64,000 nt of DNA from Nephrocerus scutellatus (taxonomy: Eukaryota; Arthropoda; Insecta; Diptera; Pipunculidae): assembly GCA_947095585.1 (NCBI GenBank), contig OX352761.1:67225823-67289822 (forward strand). The letters run 5' to 3'. Of this stretch, positions 10,047-19,485 are shown piece by piece. The notes under the pieces were generated by a model. The model was not told the DNA's origin, ran no database searches, and worked only from the letters and a program-made list of their open reading frames with translations. Position 1 is the stretch's first letter. Each line of letters starts with the position of its first letter. Made by a program: the position numbers and the translations under genes.

Positions 10047-10775
10047 ATTACAAAGCGCGATTTGATGTTTTCTGCTTATTTTTTTTATTTCGTCTTTCAC
10101 AGTGAGGATGTTGAGATCACGTTGTAAGTCTTCATTGGTTATATACCATGGTGCGTTTACAATGGTTCTGAGAATTTTTGTTTGCAGTCTTTGAATCATG
10201 TTGATGTTTGTCGTACAGGCAGTTCCCCATATTTGAATCCCGTAAGTCCATATTGGTTTTATGATAGTTTTATATATTAATAGTTTATTTTCTGTTGATA
10301 CTTTGAATTCTTCCGTAGAAGCCAGAAAAGTTGTCTGAATTTGCTTTTTATTTGGTTTCGTTTATAGATTATATGAGGTTTCCAAGTCAATTTTTTGTCT
10401 ATTAATATACCCAGGTATTTAGCTGTATTGTCAAGGGGGATTTCTTTGTTGTTTGAGCTTATAATTTCTGGATTATAATTTCTTTTTGTAGTGTATACAA
10501 CTTGTGTTGTTTTGTCCTCGTTTATCTTGATTCCCCATTTGAGGAACCATTCTACTGTCCTGTTCAGAGCTATTCTGGCTTGTTCTGTGGCTAGTTTTAT
10601 GCATTTGTTTGAGGATAGGATTACAGTGTCATCTGCAAATGTAGCTAGCATCGAGTTGATTGGAGTCGGTATGTCCGCTGTATAAAGAAGATAGAGCGTA
10701 GGTCCTAAAACACTTCCTTGGGGTACACCTGCATCTGTTTGGCGTAAATCGGAGCACTCATCGTTGTATTGCACG
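10047..10775 (-). pseudogene. Jockey LINE RT C-terminal piece (copy 2, part 1)
   Basis: Nearly identical to 6968-7696: the same FADDTVILSS, KYLGILIDKKLTWKPHI and QRLQTKILRTIVNAPWYITN segments and the same frameshift near the STENKLL position. It stops at 10775 where the errantivirus-like LTR begins; the RT continues at 21101. At its downstream edge the open frame runs through the duplication junction into reversed gag-derived sequence, a chance chimera (9915-10199). Confidence 0.85.
10772..10775. repeat. Target-site duplication CACG (left)
   Basis: CACG immediately before the TGTTACAT start of the 5' LTR. The same four bases follow the 3' LTR at 21097-21100, and the uninterrupted copy-1 sequence reads TTGCACGTAGAAG at the matching place, giving the empty site. 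Four-base duplications are usual for errantivirus-type integration. Confidence 0.9.
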
Positions 10776-10884
10776 TGTTACATAAAAATCTCCCTAAATT
10801 ATTAAATACAAAGAATAATCAAATAATGAAATGCAGTTCACACGCATCACTTATATTTTCACGAACATAAGCATAATTTTCCTA

Positions 10885-10902
10885 TCTAAAGAAGGGAGGA
10901 AT
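10885..10902 (+). other. Internal polypurine-tract copy inside the LTR
   Basis: TCTAAAGAAGGGAGGAAT followed by TGTTA, the same string that precedes the 3' LTR at 20201-20218. It divides the LTR into an outer ~127-bp part and an inner part that itself begins with TG. It suggests the LTR start moved outward in the past when plus-strand priming used an upstream tract. The 3' LTR has the same internal copy at about 20328-20345. Confidence 0.75.
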
Positions 10903-11216
10903 TGTTATCTAGAAACCTCCCGCATACAATATACTGAGGCATACACACAAGTGTATAGTCACACAACAAAGATGCATTCCCACGCATCGCATCTATAATT
11001 AGACCAAAATAAATTACACAAGTCGCCTAAGATAACAAACTGCAAGTGATCGGTAGATAACGACACAGACAGTTCATAGGCGACAACCTAACTCATATAG
11101 AAGAAGTAGGGCATTTGCATTGTGCCCTACTCTAACACATTATGTAAGATATTTCATGTGCATCGATGCCGATGCAATTTATATATATATAATTATATTT
11201 TTAGCTGTAAGAAATT

Positions 11217-11227
11217 GTATAAAAGGA
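11217..11227 (+). promoter_or_regulatory. TATA box of the 5' LTR
   Basis: TGTATAAAAGG about 450 bp before the LTR end, followed by GAGAAGATTTTTAC; transcription would start about 25-35 bp downstream, near the ACAGAGTTAATTTG stretch. The same sequence is in the 3' LTR (about 20659). The start site itself is not determinable here. Confidence 0.6.
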
Positions 11228-11680
11228 GAAGATTTTTACAAAATAGAACAGAGTTAATTTGAAACTAGACAGCCACACGTCTTCTCATTTTTCTCTCATT
11301 GACTTCGCTTCGCATGGACTAAGTCCAAAGTGCGAAGACTAACAGCATCATGCTAGTTGTCCTACACTAAACACAATAATTAAATACAGTTATACAATAT
11401 ACATTTATTACATGGTCATGCCATACTTTACAGTGCAGTAATACCAGACACACTTTTTTATTATATGGCGACCCTGCCATAATTCAGCATTAAAATAGTA
11501 TTTTGTTTAAACATTTAAACATTTCAGTACTCTTTGTATATGCATATATGTTTAGCATATACAATTGATAAAGAACACTTTACCAATCAAATAATAATAA
11601 TAGTAATAATATTATTATTGTTAATAAAACAAAACCATTAAGGTTAGACAACAATATCCATTAAATAAAACACAACAATT

Positions 11681-11697
11681 TGGCGCAGCCGGTAGGA
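11681..11697 (+). other. Primer-binding site, tRNA-Ser type
   Basis: TGGCGCAGCCGGTAGGA three bases after the 5' LTR end. Minus-strand DNA synthesis would be primed here by the 3' end of a host tRNA. The match to the serine-type primer site of 17.6/297-like elements is from established knowledge; the exact tRNA needs comparison with the host tRNA set. Confidence 0.75.
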
Positions 11698-11778
11698 TCA
11701 GGGAAGCCACAGTCAAAATAAGCGCTTGAAAATCCTTGATCCGTTTAAAAAATAAAATAAAAAAAAAAAACAACAAAC

Positions 11779-13506
11779 TTGTACTTTAAACCCGAGACTA
11801 AGTCTGGTTTCGGTTTGATGTTGTCCGAGAAATATCAAACCACGCAGAGTGAAGAAAACTCAACGCTAGCAGCGAATACACAAACAGAAAGTACCAACCT
11901 ACACCCATCACCAAGACGACTACGAAGCGGAACAATTTTGGAAAGTCCAAGAACTGTTAGTCTCAACACATTTTTAAATAATTTATACGAGGAAGTGCGA
12001 GAAAACAAAAATTTCCAAATTCTCCAGTGTGACTCGGTAAATTTAGAACTAAATAAGACACGAAAACAACGACTAAGTGTCATAGAAAAATTTAAAAAAA
12101 GCACTGAAGAGTTCAAAAGAGAATTAAAAAATTTTCAAAGTTTCTCGCACTCTCTCCTTTTAAAAAACATAAATAAAGATAGTAGTAGTAAGATAGATAC
12201 TTGCGAAGTTTCAGGCAGTGTCAGCGATTTAGACAAAAGTAGGGAACTTCTTAATTGGCTAGATATTACAATTCCTGAATCTGAACAGGAATTGTTAATT
12301 AAATTTTCAAACAACGAAGAAAATAAAGCAATTTTTAAAATGTCCATCGATTATTGTAAAATTGCCAAACTTACGGCTCAGTTAGTCCCCATATTTTCGG
12401 GCGGACAAAGTCCTCTAGTAAGTACTGAGCTACAGACCTTTTTAGGGTGCTGTAAGAAAGTATTAGAATGTTTACCAGAGGAAGAACACCAAGCGTTTGT
12501 TCAAATATTTGCAACAAGACTGCGGGGTGAGGCTTACCTGCTAGTAGCGTCAAACCCTATAACCTCTTTCGAGGAAGCCGAAAAACTTCTCAATCGGAAT
12601 TATTTACCTAGGGAAACCTATCAAGAATTGGTGAATAAATTAATAACCATTAGACAACACCCTTTTGAAACTCTCATCGCTTTTACCGCAAGGATAAAGC
12701 AGATGCTGATGCTGTGCAAGGAAGCTGCAGACCAAAAATATGGTAGTGCGGCAGCCCCAGCTGTGAAATCACAGCTTGAGGACTTTGCCAAGAATGCACT
12801 TAAAAGCGGTCTCACAAATCCTTATCTTTGTCAATATTTACTAACCATAGGGGACGAGACGTTAGACACACTAATACAAAAGACTTTAGACATGGAAAGA
12901 CTTCAACAATCAGTTTTTCACACACAACAAAACCCCAATTTGCCTTTATTCCAACTTCCTAGAAATTGTTCAGATACTAATAGTTTTCTGACTCCTGGAC
13001 CCATGTTTGAAAACAACAGTTTTACACAATCACATCATCACATGAACCCACAAGCAGTTCCATTTAACCCGAATAACACCAAGGTCCCACAGTCACAAAG
13101 TCAAAGGGTTCGTTTTAGCAACGCCAAAGTTTCTCAACCAATTACTGCCAGCATAATTTGTAGTTTTTGTCATAAAAAAGGGCATACCTATAGCGATTGT
13201 TTTACAAGAAAAAATACTCCTTTCTGTAATAATTGCAAAATGAACAATCATGATATTCGTGATTGTCGCCGTTTAAAACAACACATTAATGATTCAGATA
13301 CAGGCAGCGGAACCCACACAAATAAAGCAAATCAGATCAGACCCAATTCTGGTACACCGCGAGTTTTTAATATGAGCAGAAAATGTGATTTTTGTGATCG
13401 CCGTGGTCATACACATTCGGAATGTCAGCTAAAGACCCGGTGGGAACAGAAAAATCAGGGAAACGATTCGCGGTCGAGCCGAAGTTCCCCGACTCGACAA
13501 CATTAA
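11779..13506 (+). CDS. gag: Gag polyprotein with three CCHC knuckles
   Basis: 575 codons, complete, about 80 bp after the primer-binding site. Gag forms the particle and binds RNA. The N-terminal half is polar with predicted helices (a charged stretch around residues 85-125); the central part (about 195-380) looks like a capsid-type domain of retrotransposon Gag. The C-terminal third has three CX2CX4HX4C zinc knuckles, at 461-474 (CSFCHKKGHTYSDC), 483-496 (CNNCKMNNHDIRDC) and 536-549 (CDFCDRRGHTHSEC), which bind genomic RNA. The frame overlaps pol by 85 bases and pol lies in the -1 frame, so Pol is presumably made by -1 frameshifting; CAGAAAAATCAGGG at 13447 is a weak slippery-site candidate. 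No stops or frameshifts within gag. Confidence 0.9.
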   Translation: MYFKPETKSGFGLMLSEKYQTTQSEENSTLAANTQTESTNLHPSPRRLRSGTILESPRTVSLNTFLNNLYEEVRENKNFQILQCDSVNLELNKTRKQRLSVIEKFKKSTEEFKRELKNFQSFSHSLLLKNINKDSSSKIDTCEVSGSVSDLDKSRELLNWLDITIPESEQELLIKFSNNEENKAIFKMSIDYCKIAKLTAQLVPIFSGGQSPLVSTELQTFLGCCKKVLECLPEEEHQAFVQIFATRLRGEAYLLVASNPITSFEEAEKLLNRNYLPRETYQELVNKLITIRQHPFETLIAFTARIKQMLMLCKEAADQKYGSAAAPAVKSQLEDFAKNALKSGLTNPYLCQYLLTIGDETLDTLIQKTLDMERLQQSVFHTQQNPNLPLFQLPRNCSDTNSFLTPGPMFENNSFTQSHHHMNPQAVPFNPNNTKVPQSQSQRVRFSNAKVSQPITASIICSFCHKKGHTYSDCFTRKNTPFCNNCKMNNHDIRDCRRLKQHINDSDTGSGTHTNKANQIRPNSGTPRVFNMSRKCDFCDRRGHTHSECQLKTRWEQKNQGNDSRSSRSSPTRQH

Positions 13507-16500
13507 ACAAAAATCTAAATATAGGGAATTCTCAGCAACCACAAACTAATGTCCCTACAGTTAAGCTTCCATTAGATATAGGCCTAAACCGCAATGTAAA
13601 ACTAGTAGTGGACACCGGTGCTGAGGTAAGCATTATCACCGAAAAAGTGATATCACCAGAAACACAAATAGATAGAAAAAATAAATGTACAATACAAACA
13701 CCTTTCGGAACTGGAAATACTTTAGGGAGTTGCCAGGGTAAGTTCAATTTGAAAACTCAAATACCCTGCAATTTTCAAGTATTACGCAATATACCTGGGC
13801 TATCTGAAGACGGATTATTAGGAAATGATTTCCTGTCACAAAATTGTGATGTAAAGGGACCTGAGCAACTACTAGAGTTTCCTCGCACGGAAACTAACTC
13901 TAAAGAGTTCAGCGTCCCTCTGAATTACAATGACAGAAATCCATGTCGCAAAAGGGCAGTCGAAGTGGGACCAACTACATACAAAGCGAGACCCGAAGAG
14001 GTTGAAAAAACCGCTTGTAGCGTTTCCAAGGCTTTTTCTACACAAGAAGCTGGCTGCATAACCTCAACGATGCATACAGATAATGAAATACCCAAGATAG
14101 ATATTAATATCACCCAGAATAAGGTCAGGACAGTAGAAATTGATAACTCTGAAGAATTCAACATTCCTATGAACTACTTTGACAGGAATCTAAGTCGCAA
14201 AAGGGCAGTTGAAGTGGGACCAACTACATACAAAGCGAGACCCGAAGAGGTTGCAAAAACCGTTTGTAGCGTCTCCAAGGCTTTTTCTACACAAGAAGCT
14301 GGCTGCATAACCTCAACGATGCGTATAGATAACAAAGTTCCAAAGACAGCATCTAATAGCACCCATGATCAATTTAGGTCAGTGGAAATAGTGCTAAATC
14401 AACACATCAGCACACCTGCACGATCACAAACGGTCTTCGCCGTTCCAATAGATTTAGAGGAAGAAATGCTCTGCCTATCACAAGAAATTGGCAATGGAGT
14501 CTTCTTGTCTAACAGCATATTGCCACCAGGCCAAAGAGCTTTAATAGGTGCAATAAATGTGACCACAAAGCCTGTAGAAGTCACTAATTTAACTTTACAA
14601 CTGATCCCGGTAAAAGACTACATACTAGTACCCATGAAAACCGAGGACGAGCAAAGTAAACCAAGCGAGGAAAAAAATTCTCATGACGATTCTGACAAAA
14701 GAGAGAGCAAAACGCAAATTGCCTCAGTTCAGCACATCAGATACATGTTCCCAGAGTTAGATCCTCTCGACGATCCACTTAAAATATCGCGCTCTAAACA
14801 GCTCGAACAAGAATTAAAAATAGACAACAATCTAAACCCTGAGGAAAAAGAGGCAATAGTAGATCTTTGCAATAAGTATAGTGATATATTCCACTTAAGT
14901 GGTGACGAACTAACATACACCACGGCCATAACGCATGAAATACCGCTGGTGATGGATCAACCGCCTATAAATCAAAAAATGTATCGACTTCCCGAGATAC
15001 AGAAACAAGTTATCAATGATCAACTAAGGGAAATGCTTGAAAATGACATAGTCCAACCTAGTAAAAGCCCGTGGAACTCACCCCTTCTCGTAGTTCCCAA
15101 AAAGGCCGGCCCAGATGGTGAAAGAAGGTGGAGAGTGGTGGTCGATTTTCGTAAGCTCAACGAAAAAACAATTGGCGATGCTTATCCCCTACCTCGAATA
15201 GAGGATATTCTAGACCAGCTCGGTCATTCCCGTTACTTTTCTACGCTCGATCTTGCCAGCGGCTATCACCAAGTTTTAATGGATGTTAAAGATCGTCCCA
15301 AAACAGCTTTTAGCACTAATTACGGACATTATGAGTTCACACGCATGCCGTTTGGACTAAAGGGAGCTCCAGCTACCTTTCAAAGGCTGATGAACTATGT
15401 TCTTACTGGTCTACCAGGACTTGAATGTTTAGTATATCTGGATGATATAGTCATCTACGGCAAAAATCTTAACGACCACAATAGCAAACTAAAAAAGGTT
15501 TTCGATAGATTAAGAGAACATAATCTCAAATTGCAGCCGGAAAAGTGCAAGTTCCTGCAAAAGGAAGCCGTTTATTTGGGACATATATGCACAGAAAAAG
15601 GAGCACTTCCAGACCCCAGCAAGACAGCCTGCGTTCAAAACTTTCCTGTTCCACGAACGATAAGACAAGTACAGTCTTTTTTGGGGCTTGCTAATTACTA
15701 CCGTAAATTTATCCCACAGTTTTCTAAAATAGTGCGACCACTGACCAATCTCCTCCGCAAAGACGTAAAGTTTACATGGACAGAAAAATGTCAATACGCA
15801 TTCCATCAAATCAAACAACGTTTAGTCTCACCTCCTCTTCTGATTTATCCCGATTTTACCCAACCTTTTAACCTCACCACTGACGCAAGCGGCGAAGCAA
15901 TCGGAGCTGTACTTTCACAAGGAGACGTTGGCAAAGACCAACCCATTGCTTACGCTAGTCGTACTCTGAATAAAGCCGAACGCAATTACTCAACAATAGA
16001 AAAGGAATTGTTAGCCATTGTTTGGGCTACCAAAAATTTTCGATGTTACCTCCAGGGGCGACAGTTTACTGTCTACACTGATCACAAGCCGTTAAAAGGA
16101 ATTTTTAATGTCAAAGACCCTACAACTCGACTCGTACGTTTCCACCACAAGTTGTCGGAATTTGATTATAGAATTGAGTACAAGCCAGGCAAATTCAATA
16201 CCAATGCCGACGCTCTCAGTAGAATTCCACAGGAGAGTGTACAAAAGAACACACCAACGGCAACACTCGAAAACAAACAATTCGAGAATGAGTCTAAAGA
16301 CGCTTTTCAATGTAATGCTGTTACAAGATTACAAGCCCAGAATCCCAAATCAGCAAGTGAGGAAAAACTATCAGTAAAAGGATTCGAAAAAGAAATAATT
16401 AAAGAACTCCCGGACAGCTTAGAAAGTCAATCACAAACTGAAATACAAATTAATAGTAAAACCAATATAGAGGAAATTACTAAACCCGAGGAAATTAAAA

Positions 16501-17522
16501 CAATATTAAAAGATTATCATGACTCCCCTTTCGGTGGTCATCAGGGAGTGATAAAAACATACAAAAGAATTCGTAAAAAGTATTGGTGGCGACACATGCT
16601 CAAAGATATTAAGAAATATATTAAACGATGTAAAAAATGTCAAACCTTGAAGGCGACACCTTCTTTCCGAATGCCAATGGTCATCACAGATATCGCCGAA
16701 AAACCTTTTGATAAAGTGTATCTAGATATCGTAGGACCTTTGGAGCAATCTTTTTCCGAAAACCTGTACATATTAACTTTCCAGGATAATCTAACAAAAT
16801 TCTTTGATTGTTATGCCATACCAAATGCAGAGGCTCATACAGTAGCTCAAGTAGTCTTCGACCAAATAATTACACGGTACGGTATTCCCAAGAAGATAGT
16901 AACAGACCAGGGGACAAATTTTCTTAGTGACCTTTTTAAAGGGCTGTGTAAATTGTTAAAAATAAAGAAATTGCAAACATCAGCGTACCACCCACAGTCA
17001 AATGGAGCTTTGGAACGAGCTCATCGGCCACTGGTAGAATACATACGTACTATAGTCGACGAAAATCCTAAATCCTGGGATCAATATCTAAGAACGGCCG
17101 CATTTGTATACAATAATAGTGTTCATGACAGCACTAAATTAACACCAATGGATTGCCTTTATGGTTTCTCACCTGAGATACCATCTAACTTAAAACGAGA
17201 ACCCGAACCTCTTTATAACCACGAGAGTTATTACCACATGTTGAGGTATAAACTTCAAAAAACATATTCAATAGCGAAACGTAATTTACTAGCCAGCAAA
17301 CATAGGTCAAAAGGTTATTATGATAAAATGGTAAGACCACATACTTTTCATGTAGGAGATAAGGTGCTCATTAAAAGCGAAAATCGTAAGGGCAAATTAG
17401 CACCTATATGGAGGGGACCTTATTCTGTTACGGCAGTTAAAGGACCCGTTAACACAACTATCAAGTTAGGTAAAAAACAAATAGTAGTACATAACAACCG
17501 TCTAAAGCCTTACTATGAATAA
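13422..17522 (+). CDS. pol: Pol polyprotein: protease, RT, RNase H, integrase
   Basis: 1,366 codons from the first ATG, though translation probably enters from gag by frameshift. Protease with DTGAE at 64-68; RT with FSTLDLASGYHQ (catalytic Asp 610), MPFGLKGAPATFQ and VYLDDIVIYG (YLDD 672-675); RNase H with TDASG (Asp 821) and later VYTDHKPL; integrase with the H-H-C-C finger (His 1033, His 1040, Cys 1070, Cys 1073) and a D-D-35-E core (Asp 1102, Asp 1162, Glu 1198); C-terminal module GPYSVTAVKGPV to the end. All catalytic residues needed are present. Odd: between protease and RT (about residues 160-325) an 83-residue block is duplicated in tandem. Neighbours are gag (overlap) and env 67 bases downstream. 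Confidence 0.95.
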   Translation: MSAKDPVGTEKSGKRFAVEPKFPDSTTLNKNLNIGNSQQPQTNVPTVKLPLDIGLNRNVKLVVDTGAEVSIITEKVISPETQIDRKNKCTIQTPFGTGNTLGSCQGKFNLKTQIPCNFQVLRNIPGLSEDGLLGNDFLSQNCDVKGPEQLLEFPRTETNSKEFSVPLNYNDRNPCRKRAVEVGPTTYKARPEEVEKTACSVSKAFSTQEAGCITSTMHTDNEIPKIDINITQNKVRTVEIDNSEEFNIPMNYFDRNLSRKRAVEVGPTTYKARPEEVAKTVCSVSKAFSTQEAGCITSTMRIDNKVPKTASNSTHDQFRSVEIVLNQHISTPARSQTVFAVPIDLEEEMLCLSQEIGNGVFLSNSILPPGQRALIGAINVTTKPVEVTNLTLQLIPVKDYILVPMKTEDEQSKPSEEKNSHDDSDKRESKTQIASVQHIRYMFPELDPLDDPLKISRSKQLEQELKIDNNLNPEEKEAIVDLCNKYSDIFHLSGDELTYTTAITHEIPLVMDQPPINQKMYRLPEIQKQVINDQLREMLENDIVQPSKSPWNSPLLVVPKKAGPDGERRWRVVVDFRKLNEKTIGDAYPLPRIEDILDQLGHSRYFSTLDLASGYHQVLMDVKDRPKTAFSTNYGHYEFTRMPFGLKGAPATFQRLMNYVLTGLPGLECLVYLDDIVIYGKNLNDHNSKLKKVFDRLREHNLKLQPEKCKFLQKEAVYLGHICTEKGALPDPSKTACVQNFPVPRTIRQVQSFLGLANYYRKFIPQFSKIVRPLTNLLRKDVKFTWTEKCQYAFHQIKQRLVSPPLLIYPDFTQPFNLTTDASGEAIGAVLSQGDVGKDQPIAYASRTLNKAERNYSTIEKELLAIVWATKNFRCYLQGRQFTVYTDHKPLKGIFNVKDPTTRLVRFHHKLSEFDYRIEYKPGKFNTNADALSRIPQESVQKNTPTATLENKQFENESKDAFQCNAVTRLQAQNPKSASEEKLSVKGFEKEIIKELPDSLESQSQTEIQINSKTNIEEITKPEEIKTILKDYHDSPFGGHQGVIKTYKRIRKKYWWRHMLKDIKKYIKRCKKCQTLKATPSFRMPMVITDIAEKPFDKVYLDIVGPLEQSFSENLYILTFQDNLTKFFDCYAIPNAEAHTVAQVVFDQIITRYGIPKKIVTDQGTNFLSDLFKGLCKLLKIKKLQTSAYHPQSNGALERAHRPLVEYIRTIVDENPKSWDQYLRTAAFVYNNSVHDSTKLTPMDCLYGFSPEIPSNLKREPEPLYNHESYYHMLRYKLQKTYSIAKRNLLASKHRSKGYYDKMVRPHTFHVGDKVLIKSENRKGKLAPIWRGPYSVTAVKGPVNTTIKLGKKQIVVHNNRLKPYYE
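13899..14397 (+). repeat. Tandem 249-bp duplication inside pol
   Basis: Two in-frame copies of an 83-codon unit, 249 bp apart (for example CGCAAAAGGGCAGT at 13947 and 14196). Both contain NY.DRN, RKRAVEVGPTTYKARPEEV and SKAFSTQEAGCITSTM. The core is almost identical (only a few changes over 130 bp) while the flanks have drifted. It sits in the spacer between protease and RT, where extra length would be tolerated. Unit edges are approximate. Confidence 0.85.
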
Positions 17523-17580
17523 CATAACCCCACTACAATATTCGTAACATTAAAATTAGGTTACTTATTTTATTCTTTCC

Positions 17581-17586
17581 CTATAG
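17581..17586 (+). promoter_or_regulatory. Likely splice acceptor for env mRNA
   Basis: TTTATTCTTTCCCTATAG, a pyrimidine tract ending in AG, lies just before the env ATG at 17590. Errantivirus Env proteins are known to be made from a spliced subgenomic RNA, so this is a fitting acceptor. The matching donor was not identified. Confidence 0.55.
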
Positions 17587-17589
17587 TTC

Positions 17590-19485
17590 ATGATGGAGTT
17601 GTTGTTTCTATGTATATTAACTATCTTTCCCATTGGAGAATCTTCTGAGCAACCATACAGAATAACCCCTCTTAACAACACTGGCGTGGTGTTCGAAGGT
17701 TTAGGCGAACTATGGATCTATCACAACACCTGGACCATCCTCACCGAGATAGATCTATCGGAATTAGGAAACCAAACAATTTTGGCTGAATATGCAGAAC
17801 ATCTGGTAAACCAACTTTGCAATAATGACAATAATACCAACAAAGGAAATTGTCAACTACAACAACGGCACATTCATGCCGCTATAGAAACCATTAAAAG
17901 TCGAACAAAGGTAATCCACGAACTTCTGCCAAAATCTAGGCAAGCAAGGTCCCTTTTCAACGGTATAGGAAAAATGTTCCACTACCTTTTTGGTACAATG
18001 GATAACGATAATGAACAGGAAATTTACAGTAAATTAGATGAAATACAAACCAATGAGAAAAAACTAGTCGAATTGGACAAACAGCAAATCAGTGTAGTCA
18101 GTACCACCCTTCAAAAAATCCAAAAACCATTGAAAACCCTAATGGATAGACAGCAAAACATTGGCTATCAGATAAACGAGATGTTACAACTCACCGAAAA
18201 TTTCACTAGAATACAACTAAGACAGGAAATAGTAACAAGTATACTATTACAAGTTTTCGAAATAGAGTCACGGCAAAGTACATTAATTGATATCATATTG
18301 GCATGTAGAAATAATCAAATACACCCCTTATTAGTTTCTCCAAATACCCTTTCGACTATTTACAAGAAGTCAAACCCAATATGTAAAAACTGTTTGCCAA
18401 TTTTATATCAAACGGCTGAGGTAAAATCCCATCTGTTACAAGAAAAGCTAGTAGTGAAAATAACCCTACCAATATTCGCATTACCCAAGATGCAAATTTT
18501 TAAAATTCTTTGTTTCCCAATACACGTTTCGGCAGGACACTCCCTAGTACCTGATATCAAATATTCCCACTTATCTGCTCAAACTGAAACTCAAGACTTT
18601 ATTCTACTCCATTCCGGTGATGTCCAAAATTTTGTTAAAATCACGCATGGTCTAAACACAACCACTTACATAGGAAAACTCGAAAGTCCCATAACGCGTG
18701 CAACGGCCACCAAAGAGTGCGTAGTTAAAATATTTTTCAACCCACTAAATGATAGTACTCAATGTCACTACCGAATTCAAGTCCCCTCACAAGATTCGTT
18801 CATTAAAATGACTAGACCTAACACTTGGCTATATTCGGTTACCAAACCAACCATAATACGTATACTCTGTTTAAGGAGTTTATTAACACCTAAATTAATC
18901 GGTCAAGGTACCCTCACAATAAACCATCCTTGCCAAGTAGAAATTCAAGATCATACAATTTATTATCAGGGAGACGCAATGCCTCCGTCAACGATCATAC
19001 AACCACCATATTTTCACATTGTTAATGACGAACTATTCCAACTTAACCTTACGAAACTTATTTCCAATATTTCACATTCCACCCCAATACAACTAATTAC
19101 AAACACTGATACGAATGTTGTCATACATAAAAGCACTCAATCACTGGAAGAAATCAATAATAAGCTAGAGCAACTAAACAAGGATCAAAAATCTATTAAT
19201 CACCACACCTTGTCCTTGGCCTCTTTCTCTATATCCAGTCTGTTAATAATAGGGCTAATCGCATATTTTGTGGTTAAAATTTTCCCCATACTTCTTAAAA
19301 ACCTGCAGGGTAAGATAACGCTTGCAGAAGATGTAGAAATGCAAACTATAGAAATCTCTCCCAATATTTCGGAGCTTCGTGAAATCTCACCTTTACGTCT
19401 TGATCATTTGGATAGCAAACCTAAAAGCCAACTATCTCAATCACCGACACTGTCAAAAACTGCCTCAATACGTTTAGTAGGGTAA
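17590..19485 (+). CDS. env: Envelope glycoprotein (errantiviral Env), intact frame
   Basis: 631 codons, open throughout. A hydrophobic N-terminus (MMELLFLCILTIFPIG) is a signal peptide. A basic cleavage-type site R-Q-A-R lies at 117-120, followed by a glycine- and phenylalanine-containing segment (SLFNGIGKMFHYLFG) placed where class-I-like fusion peptides occur, then a heptad-like helical region (about 140-205). Several NxT/S glycosylation sites are visible. Near the C-terminus (about 541-566) is a strong transmembrane segment, then an ~60-residue tail. Known insect errantivirus Env proteins derive from baculovirus F-type fusion proteins; assignment here rests on position and architecture. 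Env could allow particle transfer between cells, but function is untested. Confidence 0.88.
   Translation: MMELLFLCILTIFPIGESSEQPYRITPLNNTGVVFEGLGELWIYHNTWTILTEIDLSELGNQTILAEYAEHLVNQLCNNDNNTNKGNCQLQQRHIHAAIETIKSRTKVIHELLPKSRQARSLFNGIGKMFHYLFGTMDNDNEQEIYSKLDEIQTNEKKLVELDKQQISVVSTTLQKIQKPLKTLMDRQQNIGYQINEMLQLTENFTRIQLRQEIVTSILLQVFEIESRQSTLIDIILACRNNQIHPLLVSPNTLSTIYKKSNPICKNCLPILYQTAEVKSHLLQEKLVVKITLPIFALPKMQIFKILCFPIHVSAGHSLVPDIKYSHLSAQTETQDFILLHSGDVQNFVKITHGLNTTTYIGKLESPITRATATKECVVKIFFNPLNDSTQCHYRIQVPSQDSFIKMTRPNTWLYSVTKPTIIRILCLRSLLTPKLIGQGTLTINHPCQVEIQDHTIYYQGDAMPPSTIIQPPYFHIVNDELFQLNLTKLISNISHSTPIQLITNTDTNVVIHKSTQSLEEINNKLEQLNKDQKSINHHTLSLASFSISSLLIIGLIAYFVVKIFPILLKNLQGKITLAEDVEMQTIEISPNISELREISPLRLDHLDSKPKSQLSQSPTLSKTASIRLVG

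Larger units (their letters stand above)
10776..11677 (+). repeat. 5' LTR of errantivirus-like element
   Basis: Starts TGTTACATAAAAATCTCC and ends AAACACAACA (TGTT/AACA termini). 902 bp against 878 bp for the 3' LTR. A TATA box TGTATAAAAGG lies at 11217-11227, with AATAAA signals near the end (about 11632 and 11661). An unusual point is an internal copy of the polypurine tract and a second LTR-like start (TGTTATCTAGAAACC) at 10885-10917, identical over TATCTAAAGAAGGGAGGAAT to the true tract before the 3' LTR. Confidence 0.9.

Noticed and set aside
9915..10199. 94-codon frame joining LINE RT C-terminus to another sequence
   Set aside because: It crosses the tandem-duplication junction into sequence antisense or out of frame to gag; chance fusion.
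11597..11635. ATAATAATAATAGTAATAAT palindrome-like stretch in the LTR as a possible terminator or RNA structure
   Set aside because: A/T microsatellite near the poly(A) signals; no evidence for a specific function.
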